Shown piece by piece: positions 1 to 7,872 of a stretch of 64,000 bases of DNA. Both the position numbers and the translations under genes were made by a program. The number at the start of each line of letters is the position of its first letter. Position 1 is the first letter of the stretch. The stretch comes from Lawsonibacter faecis. Its GTDB lineage: Bacteria > Bacillota > Clostridia > Oscillospirales > Oscillospiraceae. The stretch is from positions 310,001 to 374,000 of the forward strand of contig NZ_JACOPQ010000002.1 in NCBI RefSeq assembly GCF_014287675.1. Reading direction: 5' to 3'. The notes below the pieces were generated by a model. The model was given only the letters and a program-made list of their open reading frames with translations. It did not search any database and was not told the DNA's origin.

Positions 1-11
1 GGGCAAAACCT

Positions 12-97
12 TGATGCCGGGCGGATTCACTCCGCCCGGGCAGATCAAATAAACCGGGTGCAGCCGCCAAAGGCGGCGGAACCCAAAAAGAAAGACA
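12..97. repeat. tRNA-trailing repeat, copy 1
   Basis: A segment of about 86 bp, from TGATGCCGGGCGGATTCA to the start of the tRNA terminator stem, recurs with minor changes at 58603-58689. There it again sits directly behind the 3' end of a tRNA gene. It contains a small GCCGCC/GGCGGC hairpin. Both copies lie downstream of a minus-strand tRNA, so this looks like a conserved trailer cassette. Nothing coding is apparent in it. Confidence 0.75.
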
Positions 98-131
98 GAA
101 AAGATAAAATCTTTTCTGTCTTTCTTTTTGG
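83..131 (-). terminator. tRNA-Gly terminator
   Basis: A perfect 23-bp inverted repeat with a 3-nt loop. On the minus strand the distal arm ends in a TTTCTTTTT tract. The stem starts within the CCA end of the adjacent tRNA-Gly, so terminator and tRNA 3' end overlap. Confidence 0.8.
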
Positions 132-202
132 AGCAGGTAAAGGGAATCGAACCCTCATATTCAGCTTGGGAAGCTGACGTTCTGCCACTGAACTATACCT
201 GC
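129..202 (-). tRNA. tRNA-Gly (anticodon CCC)
   Basis: The reverse complement folds as a standard cloverleaf. The acceptor is GCAGGTA/TACCTGC with discriminator T and an encoded CCA. The D arm is GTTC..GAAC, the anticodon loop TTCCCAA gives anticodon CCC, and the T arm carries TTCGATT. It is followed at once by a strong hairpin terminator. The glycine assignment follows directly from the anticodon. Confidence 0.95.
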
Positions 203-311
203 ACAAGGGAAATCGACTTTGATATTATAGCACAGGTTTCCCGGCTTGGCAAGCTCGATTTTTGCAAAAATCGGAGTTCTTTTCTCCTCCCCCCCGCCGG
301 GGGGGAGGAGA

Positions 312-371
312 AAAGAAGCCCCTCGGGGCTTCTTTGACAAGCGACAGGCCCGGCCGACGGCCGGGCCTGTC
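312..371 (-). terminator. double-hairpin terminator of the first hydrolase gene
   Basis: Two hairpins follow the stop codon at 382. One is GC-rich (about 343-371). The other is AAAGAAGCCCC/GGGGCTTCTTT (312-335), followed on the minus strand by TCTCC and a C-run. A third perfect inverted repeat sits at about 280-316. Together they make an efficient intrinsic terminator likely. Confidence 0.7.
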
Positions 372-381
372 CATATCCTGT

Positions 382-1194
382 TCAGCCGAAAAAGGCGTGG
401 GCGCCGATGGTCGCCACATAGGGGCGGTTGCGGGAGGCCCAGCTGTTGGGCGCCGTGCGGGGATTCACGAAGTAGAGGCTGCTGCCCGCCGTGTTGGCGC
501 CGTCCATGCAGAGCTTGGCGGCGGCGACGCTCTCCTCGTTGGGCTCCAGGTAGATGCTGCCGTTGGCCACGGGGGTGAACTGGTTGCGCTGGAAGACCAC
601 CCCGTAGACCGTGTTGGGGAACATGGGGCTGTTCATCCGGTTGAGGACCACGTTGCCCACGGCAATCTTGCCGTCCAGGGGCTGGTTGCCGCTCTCGGCG
701 TAGATGATGTGGGAGAGCCAGTAGAGGTTGTCGGCGTTGTAGTACTGGTCGCCGGAGAGGATGGGCCCGGTCCCGGAGCGGAGCTCCACCGCGCCGCTGC
801 CGGAATCCCAGGTCACGTCCGCGCCCAGGGCGTGGGCCAGGGTGCGCACGGGCACCAAGATGTTGCCGTCGCGGACCTGCACGCCGTCGGGGAAGTAGAG
901 ATACCGGCCGTTGGCCACCAGATATTTGGCGCCCAGCTGGATGGTGAGGGTCAGCCCCTCCGCCCGCACCACGGCCTGTCCGTTCTCCCAGGCGGCGGTG
1001 GCGTCGGGATACATGGCCCGCACAACGGACCAGTAGCACACATAGGTGGTGCGGTTGATGACCACAGGCGCGGTCTCCATGGGGAGGGTCTCGCCGTCCA
1101 ATCGAATGCTGGGGCTCTCCACGGCGGTCGCCTGTCCGGCCAGTGCGATGACCATGGTCAGACAGAGGACCGCAGAAAGAACTCGCTTTTTCAT
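382..1194 (-). CDS. secreted SleB-type cell wall hydrolase with copper-amine-oxidase-like N domain
   Basis: A 270-residue exported protein. It starts at MKKRVLSAV, preceded by AGGAG nine bases upstream; a longer frame to 1248 lacks a better site. Residues 1-25 form a signal peptide. Residues 30-135 are a copper-amine-oxidase-like N-terminal domain of the kind used as a wall-associated stalk in Firmicutes. The C-terminal 125 residues match the SleB hydrolase_2 family (YAES...GKIAVGNVVLNR), with the conserved Glu of YAES as the likely catalytic acid. The family cleaves peptidoglycan, often spore cortex. It is paralogous to the next gene, and a WalR-like box lies upstream. Confidence 0.85.
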   Translation of the reverse strand: MKKRVLSAVLCLTMVIALAGQATAVESPSIRLDGETLPMETAPVVINRTTYVCYWSVVRAMYPDATAAWENGQAVVRAEGLTLTIQLGAKYLVANGRYLYFPDGVQVRDGNILVPVRTLAHALGADVTWDSGSGAVELRSGTGPILSGDQYYNADNLYWLSHIIYAESGNQPLDGKIAVGNVVLNRMNSPMFPNTVYGVVFQRNQFTPVANGSIYLEPNEESVAAAKLCMDGANTAGSSLYFVNPRTAPNSWASRNRPYVATIGAHAFFG

Positions 1195-1227
1195 AGCAAT
1201 GTACTCCTGTTTCCTTTTCTTCAATTT

Positions 1228-1244
1228 TGTTACCGTATTGTAAC
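1228..1244 (+). promoter_or_regulatory. WalR (YycF)-like box upstream of hydrolase 1
   Basis: TGTTAC-N5-TGTAAC matches the published WalR consensus TGTWAH-N5-TGTWAH exactly. It lies 34-50 nt upstream of the start codon of a cell wall hydrolase, the classic target class. The direct repeat reads on the strand opposite to the gene and sits close to where transcription should start. In Bacillus that geometry goes with repression. Confidence 0.6.
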
Positions 1245-1723
1245 CCACTTTTCCTCGAAACGCAAGGAAAACTTTTGTCGCAAGCGGTTTTCGACCACTT
1301 TTTTGACCTTTTATTGGTTACAAACGGTGACAATAGCATACCCTCCCCGCTGGTATCTTAACCATAAATTTTCATTAAATTGAAAAAACAGGATATTTCG
1401 CGGACCTCGCCCCTCCCGGCGTCCCCCTCCCACATAGGACTTGGCCCCCGGTTTGCTGTGCAAAAACCGCTCTATCGCCTGCGGCCCAAGGGCTGCCCAG
1501 GCAGGATGATTTTTCCATCTGCCGAAGGTCTTTCCAGAGCGTCCCCGCCGCCCGGCCCTCTGTCTCAGGCTGTTTTCTTCCAGATTCAGTATAAGAAAGC
1601 CATTAAAAGGCTCATCTGCTAGATAAATACTGGAAGAAGCCCGGCCCGGCCCAGATTTACATAAGTTTCCGCAAAATTTTTTCTCATTTTTCCGTGTCCC
1701 GGGGCGCTTTTCTCCCAGGATAA
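1245..1723. other. intergenic region without a recognisable gene
   Basis: About 480 bases between the two hydrolase genes. An open frame of 80 codons at 1380-1622 on the plus strand has no ribosome binding site and an unconvincing composition, so it is not called. The region should contain the promoter of the upstream-facing hydrolase gene. I see no RNA gene in it. Confidence 0.5.
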
Positions 1724-1758
1724 GGAAAAATCCCGGCCAATTTGGCCGGGATTTTTCC
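1724..1758 (-). terminator. terminator of hydrolase 2
   Basis: Hairpin GGAAAAATCCCGGCCAA / TTGGCCGGGATTTTTCC immediately after the stop codon, with A/T-rich stem ends on both sides, so it could act in both directions. Confidence 0.85.
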
Positions 1759-2565
1759 CTATCGGTAGAACCAGTGGGCTCCGATGGTCATCACATAGGG
1801 CCGGTTTTCCATGATCCAGTGGTTGCTGGTCAGGGCGGGGGCCAGGAAATAGAGGCTGTCCCCCGCGATGTCGGCTCCCTCCAGGCAGAGCTTGGCCGCC
1901 AGGACGCTCTCCCCGGTGGGCGGGGCGTATATCGTGCCGTTGCGGACCGGCTCGAACTGCCCGCCCCAGCGGTCGTCGAAAATCACGCCGTAGATGGTGT
2001 CGGGGAACCCGCCGTCCCCGACCCGGTTGAGCACCACGTTGCCCACGGCGATTTTGCCCGTCAGCGGCTCCCCCCTGCTCTCGGCGGAGATAATCCGGGA
2101 CAGCCAGTAGAGCTCGTCCTCCTTATAATAAGAGGAGGCGGCGGTGATGGGTCCGCCGCCGCTGTACACGCGGACCGTGCCCGTGGAAGCGTCCCACTCC
2201 ACCGCGGCCCCCATGGCCCGGGCCAGGGCGCGGATGGGCACCATGGTCCGCCCCTGTCGGGCCAGAACGCCGTCCTTCACGTAGAGCGCGCGGCCGTTGG
2301 CCTCTATGTAGGGCGCGCCCGGCTCGGCGGTGAGGGTGAGGCCCGCCCCCCGGACCACGGCCCGGCCCTCCCAGCCCACCTCGGCCCCGGGGCTGAGGGC
2401 CTGTGTAACGGCCCGCAGGGGCACGTAGGTGGTCTCGTTGACAATCTGGGGCGGGGCGTCGCTGACAAGCGGCCTCCCGTCCACCTCAATTTCCACGGCG
2501 GCGGCGCTGCCGCACAGCGCCGCCGCCAGTACCAGGCCCAGGGCCAGGCGCAGGGGTCGTCCCAT
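1759..2565 (-). CDS. secreted SleB-type cell wall hydrolase, paralog 2
   Basis: 268 residues, with a signal peptide at 1-23 (MGRPLRLALGLVLAAALCGSA). A copper-amine-oxidase-like domain covers about 25-130 (VNETTYVPLRAV and TMVPIRALARAMGA motifs) and a SleB hydrolase_2 domain about 145-268 (SAESRGEPLTGKIAVGNVVLNR). It shares architecture and motif order with the neighbouring hydrolase, and both end in an IGAH-aromatic motif, so the two arose by duplication. The upstream region carries a perfect WalR-like box. It probably acts outside the membrane on peptidoglycan, in growth or spore germination; the sequence does not decide which. Confidence 0.85.
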   Translation of the reverse strand: MGRPLRLALGLVLAAALCGSAAAVEIEVDGRPLVSDAPPQIVNETTYVPLRAVTQALSPGAEVGWEGRAVVRGAGLTLTAEPGAPYIEANGRALYVKDGVLARQGRTMVPIRALARAMGAAVEWDASTGTVRVYSGGGPITAASSYYKEDELYWLSRIISAESRGEPLTGKIAVGNVVLNRVGDGGFPDTIYGVIFDDRWGGQFEPVRNGTIYAPPTGESVLAAKLCLEGADIAGDSLYFLAPALTSNHWIMENRPYVMTIGAHWFYR

Positions 2566-2590
2566 TGGTCACACATCCTTTGTCCAGGTT

Positions 2591-2607
2591 TGTAACCAAA
2601 TTGTAAC
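2591..2607 (+). promoter_or_regulatory. WalR (YycF)-like box upstream of hydrolase 2
   Basis: TGTAAC-N5-TGTAAC, a perfect two-half-site WalR box 26-42 nt before the start codon. Sequence, orientation and distance parallel the box of the paralogous gene at 1228-1244. Joint control of the two hydrolases by a WalRK-like system is therefore likely. Confidence 0.65.
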
Positions 2608-2684
2608 TTATTTGGCCTGCTGGAACAAGGCGTAAGATTTGCCAGCGGGGTTTGGGTCCGGTACGGGAAGGCCGGCGCGCGGCG

Positions 2685-3416
2685 TTACCTGTCCGACAGC
2701 AGGCGCCGCACAAAGCCCCCGGCGGGGTGGGCGCACAGCTCCTCCGGCGGGGCCAGCTGGGCGATGCGCCCCGCCTCCATCACCAGCACCAAGCTGCCCA
2801 GCCTGAGGGCCTCCCGGATGTCATGGGTGACAAAGACCACCGTGAGTCCCAGCCGCCGCCAGAGGGCTTGAAGCTGGTCCTGCAGGTCCCGGCGGGTAAT
2901 CCCGTCCACGGCGCCGAAGGGCTCGTCCATGAGGAGGATGTCCGGCTCCCCCGCCAGGGCCCGGGCGATGCCCACACGCTGGCGCTGGCCGCCGGAGAGC
3001 TCGCCGGGGTAGCGCCCGGCCATCTCCGGCTCCAGTCCCACGGTCTCCAGCAGCTCCCCCACCCGCCGCGCCCCGGTCTCCCTGTCCCACCGGCGGGACA
3101 GGGAGGGCACGTAGGCGATGTTCTTTGCCACCGTCATGTGGGGGAAGAGGCCCACCCCCTGGATGGCGTAGCCGACGCGCCGCCGCAGGGCGATGGGGTC
3201 CGACGCGGCCACGTCCGCCCCGTCCACATAGACCGCGCCGCCGTCCGGGGTGAGAAGGCCGTTTACCAGCTTCAGGGCGGTGGTCTTGCCGCAGCCCGAG
3301 CGGCCAATGATGGTAAGGAAAGTCCCTTTACGCACGTCAAGGCACAAATCGTCCAGCACAGGGGTTTCCCCGTAGCGCTTGGAGACGTGGTCAAAACGGA
3401 TGGCAAGCTCCTCCAC
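2685..3416 (-). CDS. opuCA: osmoprotectant (betaine/choline-type) ABC transporter ATP-binding protein
   Basis: 243 residues forming the ATPase of an OpuC/OpuB/ProV-type importer. Walker A is GRSGCGKTT (about 37-45), the signature is LSGGQRQRVGIARAL, and Walker B is ILLMDEPFGAVD, followed by a switch His in FVTHDIREA. It lacks the C-terminal CBS pair found in longer OpuCA proteins. The GTG start follows GGAGGAG and lies one base after the stop of the binding-protein gene, so translation is probably coupled. It is the last gene of a four-gene minus-strand operon. Confidence 0.85.
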   Translation of the reverse strand: MEELAIRFDHVSKRYGETPVLDDLCLDVRKGTFLTIIGRSGCGKTTALKLVNGLLTPDGGAVYVDGADVAASDPIALRRRVGYAIQGVGLFPHMTVAKNIAYVPSLSRRWDRETGARRVGELLETVGLEPEMAGRYPGELSGGQRQRVGIARALAGEPDILLMDEPFGAVDGITRRDLQDQLQALWRRLGLTVVFVTHDIREALRLGSLVLVMEAGRIAQLAPPEELCAHPAGGFVRRLLSDR

Positions 3417-3417
3417 T

Positions 3418-4320
3418 TTACTCCTCCAGCAGGCCCTTGGAGGCCAGGAACGCCCGGGCCACGTCCCGCTCGCCCCGCTCCTCCACCTCCACCTGATAGT
3501 TCAGCGCCGCCATCTCCTGGTCGGTGAGGATGCCCTCCATCTTCTTCAGGGCGTCCTCCAGGCCGGGGTACTTCTCCAGCGCGTCCTCCCGGACCACGGT
3601 GGCGCAGAAGTAGTTCACCTGCAGGCGGAGGTCGTCCTCCAGCGTGACCACGTCGGCCACGGCCAGCTGGGCGTCGGTGGTGAAGGCGTTGGTCACGTCG
3701 ATGTCGCCGGAGGCCAGGGCGGCGTACTTCAGGCCGATGTCGATGTCCCGCACGTCCTTGAAGTCCATGCCGTAGGTCTCGCAGAGGAGGTTGAAGCCGT
3801 CGGCGCGCTCGATATAGTCCGGGTTGCCCCCGAAGACCAGCCCGCCCGAGGCCCGCCCCAGGTCGGAGCAGGTCCTGATGCCGTACTCCTTCGCCGCTGC
3901 GGCGCGCACCGCCACGGTAAAGGTGTTGTTAAAGCCGTACTGTCCCACCCAGGCCATACGGTATTTGTCGTGGTACTCGGTCCGGAGGGTCTCCCAGATC
4001 TCGTCGTCGGTCACGCCTGCGGCGTCGTGGTCCAGGACCATCACATAGCCGGTGGAGGTGTACTCGGGATAGAGGTCGAACTCCCCCTTCTCCATGGCGG
4101 GCTGGATATTGCTGGTGCCCCCGCCGATGCCCTTGGTGATCTCCACGGTGTAGCCCGCGTCCTCAATGAGCAGCCCCAGCATCTCTCCCAGGATATACTG
4201 CTCAGTCATGGGCTTGGTGGCGATTTTCACCGGACCCGCCTCCCCCTTCGGCGCGCCGCATCCCGCGGCGGAGAGGAGGAGCAAAACGGCCATGGCGGCC
4301 GCCGGCAGCTTCTTTTTCAT
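3418..4320 (-). CDS. opuCC: osmoprotectant ABC transporter substrate-binding lipoprotein
   Basis: 300 residues. The start MKKKLPAAAM overlaps the permease stop (ATGA) and has GGAG nine bases upstream. The lipobox LSAAGC predicts lipid attachment at Cys21. The mature part is an OpuAC/QAT-type glycine betaine/carnitine/choline binding domain, with KIATKPMTEQYILGEMLGLLIEDAGYTVE-type openings and a conserved LYPEYTSTGY segment. It captures quaternary amines outside the membrane and delivers them to the permease encoded upstream. Exact substrate specificity cannot be read from sequence. Confidence 0.85.
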   Translation of the reverse strand: MKKKLPAAAMAVLLLLSAAGCGAPKGEAGPVKIATKPMTEQYILGEMLGLLIEDAGYTVEITKGIGGGTSNIQPAMEKGEFDLYPEYTSTGYVMVLDHDAAGVTDDEIWETLRTEYHDKYRMAWVGQYGFNNTFTVAVRAAAAKEYGIRTCSDLGRASGGLVFGGNPDYIERADGFNLLCETYGMDFKDVRDIDIGLKYAALASGDIDVTNAFTTDAQLAVADVVTLEDDLRLQVNYFCATVVREDALEKYPGLEDALKKMEGILTDQEMAALNYQVEVEERGERDVARAFLASKGLLEE

Positions 4321-5021
4321 ATGGTCAATCTCCATTTCTTCTTGTAGTGGCGCTCCACCCGGCCCAGCAGGAAGTCGCAGGCCAGGGCCAGGAGCGCGAT
4401 CAGCAAACTGCCGGCGAAGGTCATGGCCGGCTTATAGGTGGTGATGCCCCGGTAGATCGCCACGCCCAGGCCCCCGGCGCCGATGAAGGAGGCCACACTG
4501 CACACCGAGATGGACATGACCACCATGTTCCTCAGCCCCGCCAGAATGACCCCCAGGGCCAGCGGCAGCTTGACCCGGAAGAGGATCTGCGCCCGGGTGC
4601 TGCCCATGCCCCTGGCGGCCTCCACAATGTCGGAATCAATGGCGGTGAGGCCCGCGTAGGTGTTGCGGACCATGGGCATGAGGGCGTAGACCGTGAGGGC
4701 GGCCACCGCCGTTTTGTTCCCGATCCCCAGGAAGGGGATCAGAATGCCCAGCAGGGAGATGGCCGGGACGGTGTAAAAGACGTTGGTGACCCCCATCACC
4801 GCCCCGGCATACCGGGGGTGCTCGGCGATGAGGACCCCCAGCAGCAGCCCCAGGGTTCCGGCAATCCCAATGGCCGAGGCCGCCAGGCCCATGTGGACCA
4901 GCAGCAGATTTAAAAACCAGTCCCAGCGCTCCACATAGAGCTCAAGGGCGGACCGGAGCAGTTCAATCAGGTTTTCGATGGGTGTTCCCCCCTTCAGGAT
5001 GCGCCCCGCGGGGCCTGCCAT
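4317..5021 (-). CDS. opuCB: osmoprotectant ABC transporter permease
   Basis: A membrane permease of the OpuBB/OpuCB family with about six transmembrane segments. The binding-protein-dependent transport (EAA) motif is EAARGMGSTRAQILFRVKLPLA. The start is uncertain. The ATG at 5021 has no good ribosome binding site. Family members begin close to the segment ENLIELLRSALELYVERWDW, and an AAGGGGGG site stands seven bases before an ATC codon at 4979. That start would give 220 residues, the usual family length. The conservative ATG is given here. The stop overlaps the start of the lipoprotein gene. Confidence 0.8.
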   Translation of the reverse strand: MAGPAGRILKGGTPIENLIELLRSALELYVERWDWFLNLLLVHMGLAASAIGIAGTLGLLLGVLIAEHPRYAGAVMGVTNVFYTVPAISLLGILIPFLGIGNKTAVAALTVYALMPMVRNTYAGLTAIDSDIVEAARGMGSTRAQILFRVKLPLALGVILAGLRNMVVMSISVCSVASFIGAGGLGVAIYRGITTYKPAMTFAGSLLIALLALACDFLLGRVERHYKKKWRLTI

Positions 5022-5059
5022 ACTTTGCCCAGCCCGCGGCGCGCAATACATGCCCCCCG

Positions 5060-5671
5060 TCAGGGGTGCAGCCGCTCCACCGCGCCCGCGGGGCATTGCT
5101 CGGCGCAGAGGCCGCACTGGAGGCAGTGGCTCCGCTCCACGGCGTAGGGCGCGCCGGGGACGATGCACTTCTGGGGGCAGGCCTCCGCGCAGGCGCCGCA
5201 GCCGGTGCAGGCGGCCGTAATGGCGAAGCCGCAGCGCTCCTCGGCGCAGCCGCCGTAGGCGAAGCTCTCCCGGCGGATGGGGTAGTGCAGCAGGTCGAAC
5301 CACTCGCCGTGCCCGGCATAGATGCGAAACGCGTCCAGGGCGTAACGGCTCTCACCGGGGTATACCTCGTTCATGCCGGGGTTGGCCTCAAAGACCCTGT
5401 CCACCCAGGTCCTGTCCAGGACCTCCACCTTCCCCAGGAATTTCAGGGACTGGCAGTCCGGGCACATGGCGGAGAGGGCCACCTCCCCCGTGTCGGTGAG
5501 CTGCTTCCAGAAGGGCTTGCCCCTGGAGGTGACGATGACCATGCCGTCGCCGCCGGCCAGCATCACGTTGATAATCCTGCTCCGGGGACGGCCCGCGCCG
5601 TCCACCGTCGCCGCAGAGGCGATTTTCACCGTCCGGAACAGCTCCACATACTTTCTCGCTTTTTCGTCCAT
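5060..5671 (-). CDS. pyridoxamine-5'-phosphate-oxidase-like flavin domain fused to 2x[4Fe-4S] ferredoxin
   Basis: 203 residues, start preceded by GGAGG. Residues 1-130 resemble the PNPOx-like split-barrel FMN family (SAATVDGAGRPRSRIINVM..). Residues 148-200 contain two ferredoxin motifs, CTGCGACAEACP and CLQCGLCAEQCP, each with CxxCxxCxxxCP spacing for a [4Fe-4S] cluster. The architecture implies a small cytoplasmic electron-transfer flavoprotein. It is the first gene of the operon ending in the osmoprotectant importer, from which it is separated by only about 40-80 bases; the reason for this pairing is not obvious. A good sigma-A promoter lies just upstream. Confidence 0.8.
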   Translation of the reverse strand: MDEKARKYVELFRTVKIASAATVDGAGRPRSRIINVMLAGGDGMVIVTSRGKPFWKQLTDTGEVALSAMCPDCQSLKFLGKVEVLDRTWVDRVFEANPGMNEVYPGESRYALDAFRIYAGHGEWFDLLHYPIRRESFAYGGCAEERCGFAITAACTGCGACAEACPQKCIVPGAPYAVERSHCLQCGLCAEQCPAGAVERLHP

Positions 5672-5728
5672 TCTGTCTCCCTCCGGGTATCGTATGCCGG
5701 GCAGCCCTCTGCCGCCTCTCCGAAGTCC

Positions 5729-5757
5729 ATTATAGGCGCGGCGGTTTCATGTGTAAA
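5729..5757 (-). promoter_or_regulatory. sigma-A-type promoter of the flavoprotein-transporter operon
   Basis: On the minus strand TTTACA (5752-5757), a 17-nt spacer, then TATAAT (5729-5734), about 58 nt upstream of the first start codon. Confidence 0.7.
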
Positions 5758-5804
5758 GTAAGCACTTTTCCGTTACATGGTTTCCATTTGATACTGATAG
5801 AAAA

Positions 5805-5841
5805 GGAAAAAACCGCCGCCGCAAAAATTTGCGGCGGCGGC
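5805..5841 (-). terminator. terminator of the cysteine hydrolase gene
   Basis: GC-rich hairpin CCGCCGCCGC / GCGGCGGCGG with an A/T loop, followed on the minus strand by TTTTTTCCTTTT, just after the stop codon. Confidence 0.85.
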
Positions 5842-5854
5842 GCGGGGGCCGGGC

Positions 5855-6529
5855 TCACGCCTGGCGCTTCCACTCCGAGAGCAGGTCGGCGGAGTCCACC
5901 ACCAGCCCCAGGTGGAGGGAGATCATCCGCAGGGCGGGCAGCTCCAGGTGCTCCGACCCGCGGGTCAGGTCCCGGGGCACCACCACCCGGAAGTCCCGGT
6001 TGGCCCCGTCGAAGGCGGTGTTGATGACGCAGCAGTCGGTCATGCAGCCGGTGAGAACGATGCGGCGGATCCCCAGGTTCCTGAGCAGCAGCTCCAGGTC
6101 GGTGGGATAGAAGGCCGACAGGCGCTTCTTGCCGGTGACCATATAGTCCTCGCCGCGCACGTCGATGGACATCGCGTTCCAGCGGGTGCCCTCGAGGGCG
6201 TGCTCGGCGATGTTGGGGATCTCCCCCACCGTGACGGGGAAGACCATCCGCCAGGCCGAGGGGTAGCGCCTCTCGTCCGCGCCGTCCCTGCGCAGGGTGG
6301 AGCGGACGTGGATGACGGGCACGCCCAGGGCGCGCCCCTCCTCCATAAAGCGGTTGAGCGGCTGCACGATCTCCCGGCCCCGGGGGGACGGACAGGGGCA
6401 GTCCGGGTCCGGGGAGAGGTGTCCGTCGTGCATGTCGATGGTGATGATGGCCGTATCCCTGCGCTGCAGGAAGACCTCCCTCAGCTCCTCAGGGACTTCC
6501 CTGGCCACGTTGTCAAAATAGGCTTTCAT
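5855..6529 (-). CDS. isochorismatase-family cysteine hydrolase
   Basis: 224 residues. The ATG at 6529 follows AAGGAGG at ideal spacing; the frame is open further upstream but without a ribosome binding site. The isochorismatase-like catalytic triad is visible as Asp32 (TIDMHDGH), Lys124 (GKKRLSAF) and Cys167 (GCMTDCCV). The family includes nicotinamidases, N-carbamoylsarcosine amidases and ureidoacrylate hydrolases, and the substrate cannot be decided here. The neighbouring PucR and xanthine-dehydrogenase-like genes make a purine or pyrimidine amide breakdown role plausible, but it is not shown. It is a single-gene unit with its own terminator. Confidence 0.8.
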   Translation of the reverse strand: MKAYFDNVAREVPEELREVFLQRRDTAIITIDMHDGHLSPDPDCPCPSPRGREIVQPLNRFMEEGRALGVPVIHVRSTLRRDGADERRYPSAWRMVFPVTVGEIPNIAEHALEGTRWNAMSIDVRGEDYMVTGKKRLSAFYPTDLELLLRNLGIRRIVLTGCMTDCCVINTAFDGANRDFRVVVPRDLTRGSEHLELPALRMISLHLGLVVDSADLLSEWKRQA

Positions 6530-6682
6530 CCGCGCGTCCTCCTTATCAGTGTGGTTGGTACTCCCCGCGGCCCGTGCGAACGGGGTTCCGGCTCCACTAT
6601 AGCACACCCGGCGGCCCTTTGATTCGTGCGCGCGCCACAATTCTGCGCCCTCTTTTCCGGCGCCGCGCACGGGCGCGGCCCG

Positions 6683-7864
6683 CTACTTGCCGTACCGGTA
6701 GATTTTCAGGCAGTTATAGAGGTGGTTGCGCGCCTGCGCCTCCTCGATGGGCAGGTCCAGCAGCTCCCGTATCTTCTCAAGCCGATAGGCCAGCGTGTTG
6801 CGGTGCAGGTACATGCGCTGGGCGGTCCTCACAAGGCTGCAGTTGGCCTGCAGATAGACCTCCAGTGTCCGCAGCAGGTTCTTTCCGTACTTGGCGTCGT
6901 AGGCGATCAGGGGCTCCAGCTGGGCCAGGGCGTACTCCCGCACCCGCTTCTGGTCGGGCACCTCCATCAGCAGCTGGAAGATCCCCAGCTCGGAGAACGC
7001 CGTCACCCCCTCCGGCCCGCACAGGCTGAGGGCCTTCATGGCCTCCCGGCAGCTCCGGGCGAAGAGGGCGGGCTCGCCGCAGGCGCCGCCCACGCCGAAG
7101 CGCACCTCCAGCCGGGGGTAGTCCCGCGCGGCCTTCTCCCGGACGGCCAGCAGCACCTCCCGGAGGGCCGCCTCCTGGCGCTTCTCCAGCCGGAGGAGAA
7201 AGACCGGGTTCCAGTTGCGGCTGATGTAGTAGGTCTGCGGGAAGGCGCTCTTGAGGGACTGGATGATGAGGCTGTTGACCTGCCGGCGGGAGGGCAGCTC
7301 CCCCATGGGTCCCTCCCCGTCCCCCCCGCTCTCCCAGCGGCACTCCGCCGCCGCCACCAGATGCCGCCCGGTCAGGCGGTACTTCTCCACGAAGGCCGCC
7401 ATCAGCTCCTCCGGCACCGGCTCCCGCTGAAAGAGGAGCATCTCCAGCAGCTCGTTCATGGCGTTTTCGCCGTACTGGTCGGTGAGGATGCGGGTGGAGA
7501 TCTCCCCGATAAGGCCGGCGATGTGGGTGTCCCACGGCGCGGTCAGCAGCGGCAGGCGCAGCTCGTCTGCCAGGGCGGCGGTCTCCGGGGGAATTTGGGC
7601 GATGAGATCGTCGCACAGCCATATGATGAGGCAGGCCGCCTCCCCCTCCACCGCCTGGCGCACGATATGATTGAGAAATTCCGCCGTGTGCGCCAGGCCC
7701 ACGCCGGTCATTAAAATCACGTCGCCCCCCATGAGCCACTCCCGGATGCTCTCCGTCTGGGCGATATTGGGCCAGGACACCCGGCGGTGGAGCCCCCGCC
7801 GCCCCGCCGCCAGCTCCATGGCGCGGAAGGCGTCCAGCTCCAGCAGATCCTTGACGCTGACCAT
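6683..7864 (-). CDS. PucR-family transcriptional regulator
   Basis: 393 residues. The N-terminal PucR-like domain (about 8-125, VKDLLELDAF...GGDVILMTGVG) probably senses a ligand. A GGDEF-like/CdaR middle domain follows (about 150-300). The C-terminal PucR helix-turn-helix (about 335-390) contains TAQRMYLHRNTLAYRLEKI. In Bacillus PucR activates purine catabolic genes including xanthine dehydrogenase. A fused xanthine-dehydrogenase-like enzyme is encoded directly upstream on the same strand, so control of that gene is a reasonable inference. The 187-nt gap between them holds a dispersed repeat and may separate the transcripts. Confidence 0.85.
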   Translation of the reverse strand: MVSVKDLLELDAFRAMELAAGRRGLHRRVSWPNIAQTESIREWLMGGDVILMTGVGLAHTAEFLNHIVRQAVEGEAACLIIWLCDDLIAQIPPETAALADELRLPLLTAPWDTHIAGLIGEISTRILTDQYGENAMNELLEMLLFQREPVPEELMAAFVEKYRLTGRHLVAAAECRWESGGDGEGPMGELPSRRQVNSLIIQSLKSAFPQTYYISRNWNPVFLLRLEKRQEAALREVLLAVREKAARDYPRLEVRFGVGGACGEPALFARSCREAMKALSLCGPEGVTAFSELGIFQLLMEVPDQKRVREYALAQLEPLIAYDAKYGKNLLRTLEVYLQANCSLVRTAQRMYLHRNTLAYRLEKIRELLDLPIEEAQARNHLYNCLKIYRYGK

Positions 7865-7872
7865 CTCATCCC

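Noticed and set aside
1380..1622. Possible small gene of 80 codons between the hydrolase genes
   Set aside because: No ribosome binding site and no protein-like pattern; left as intergenic.
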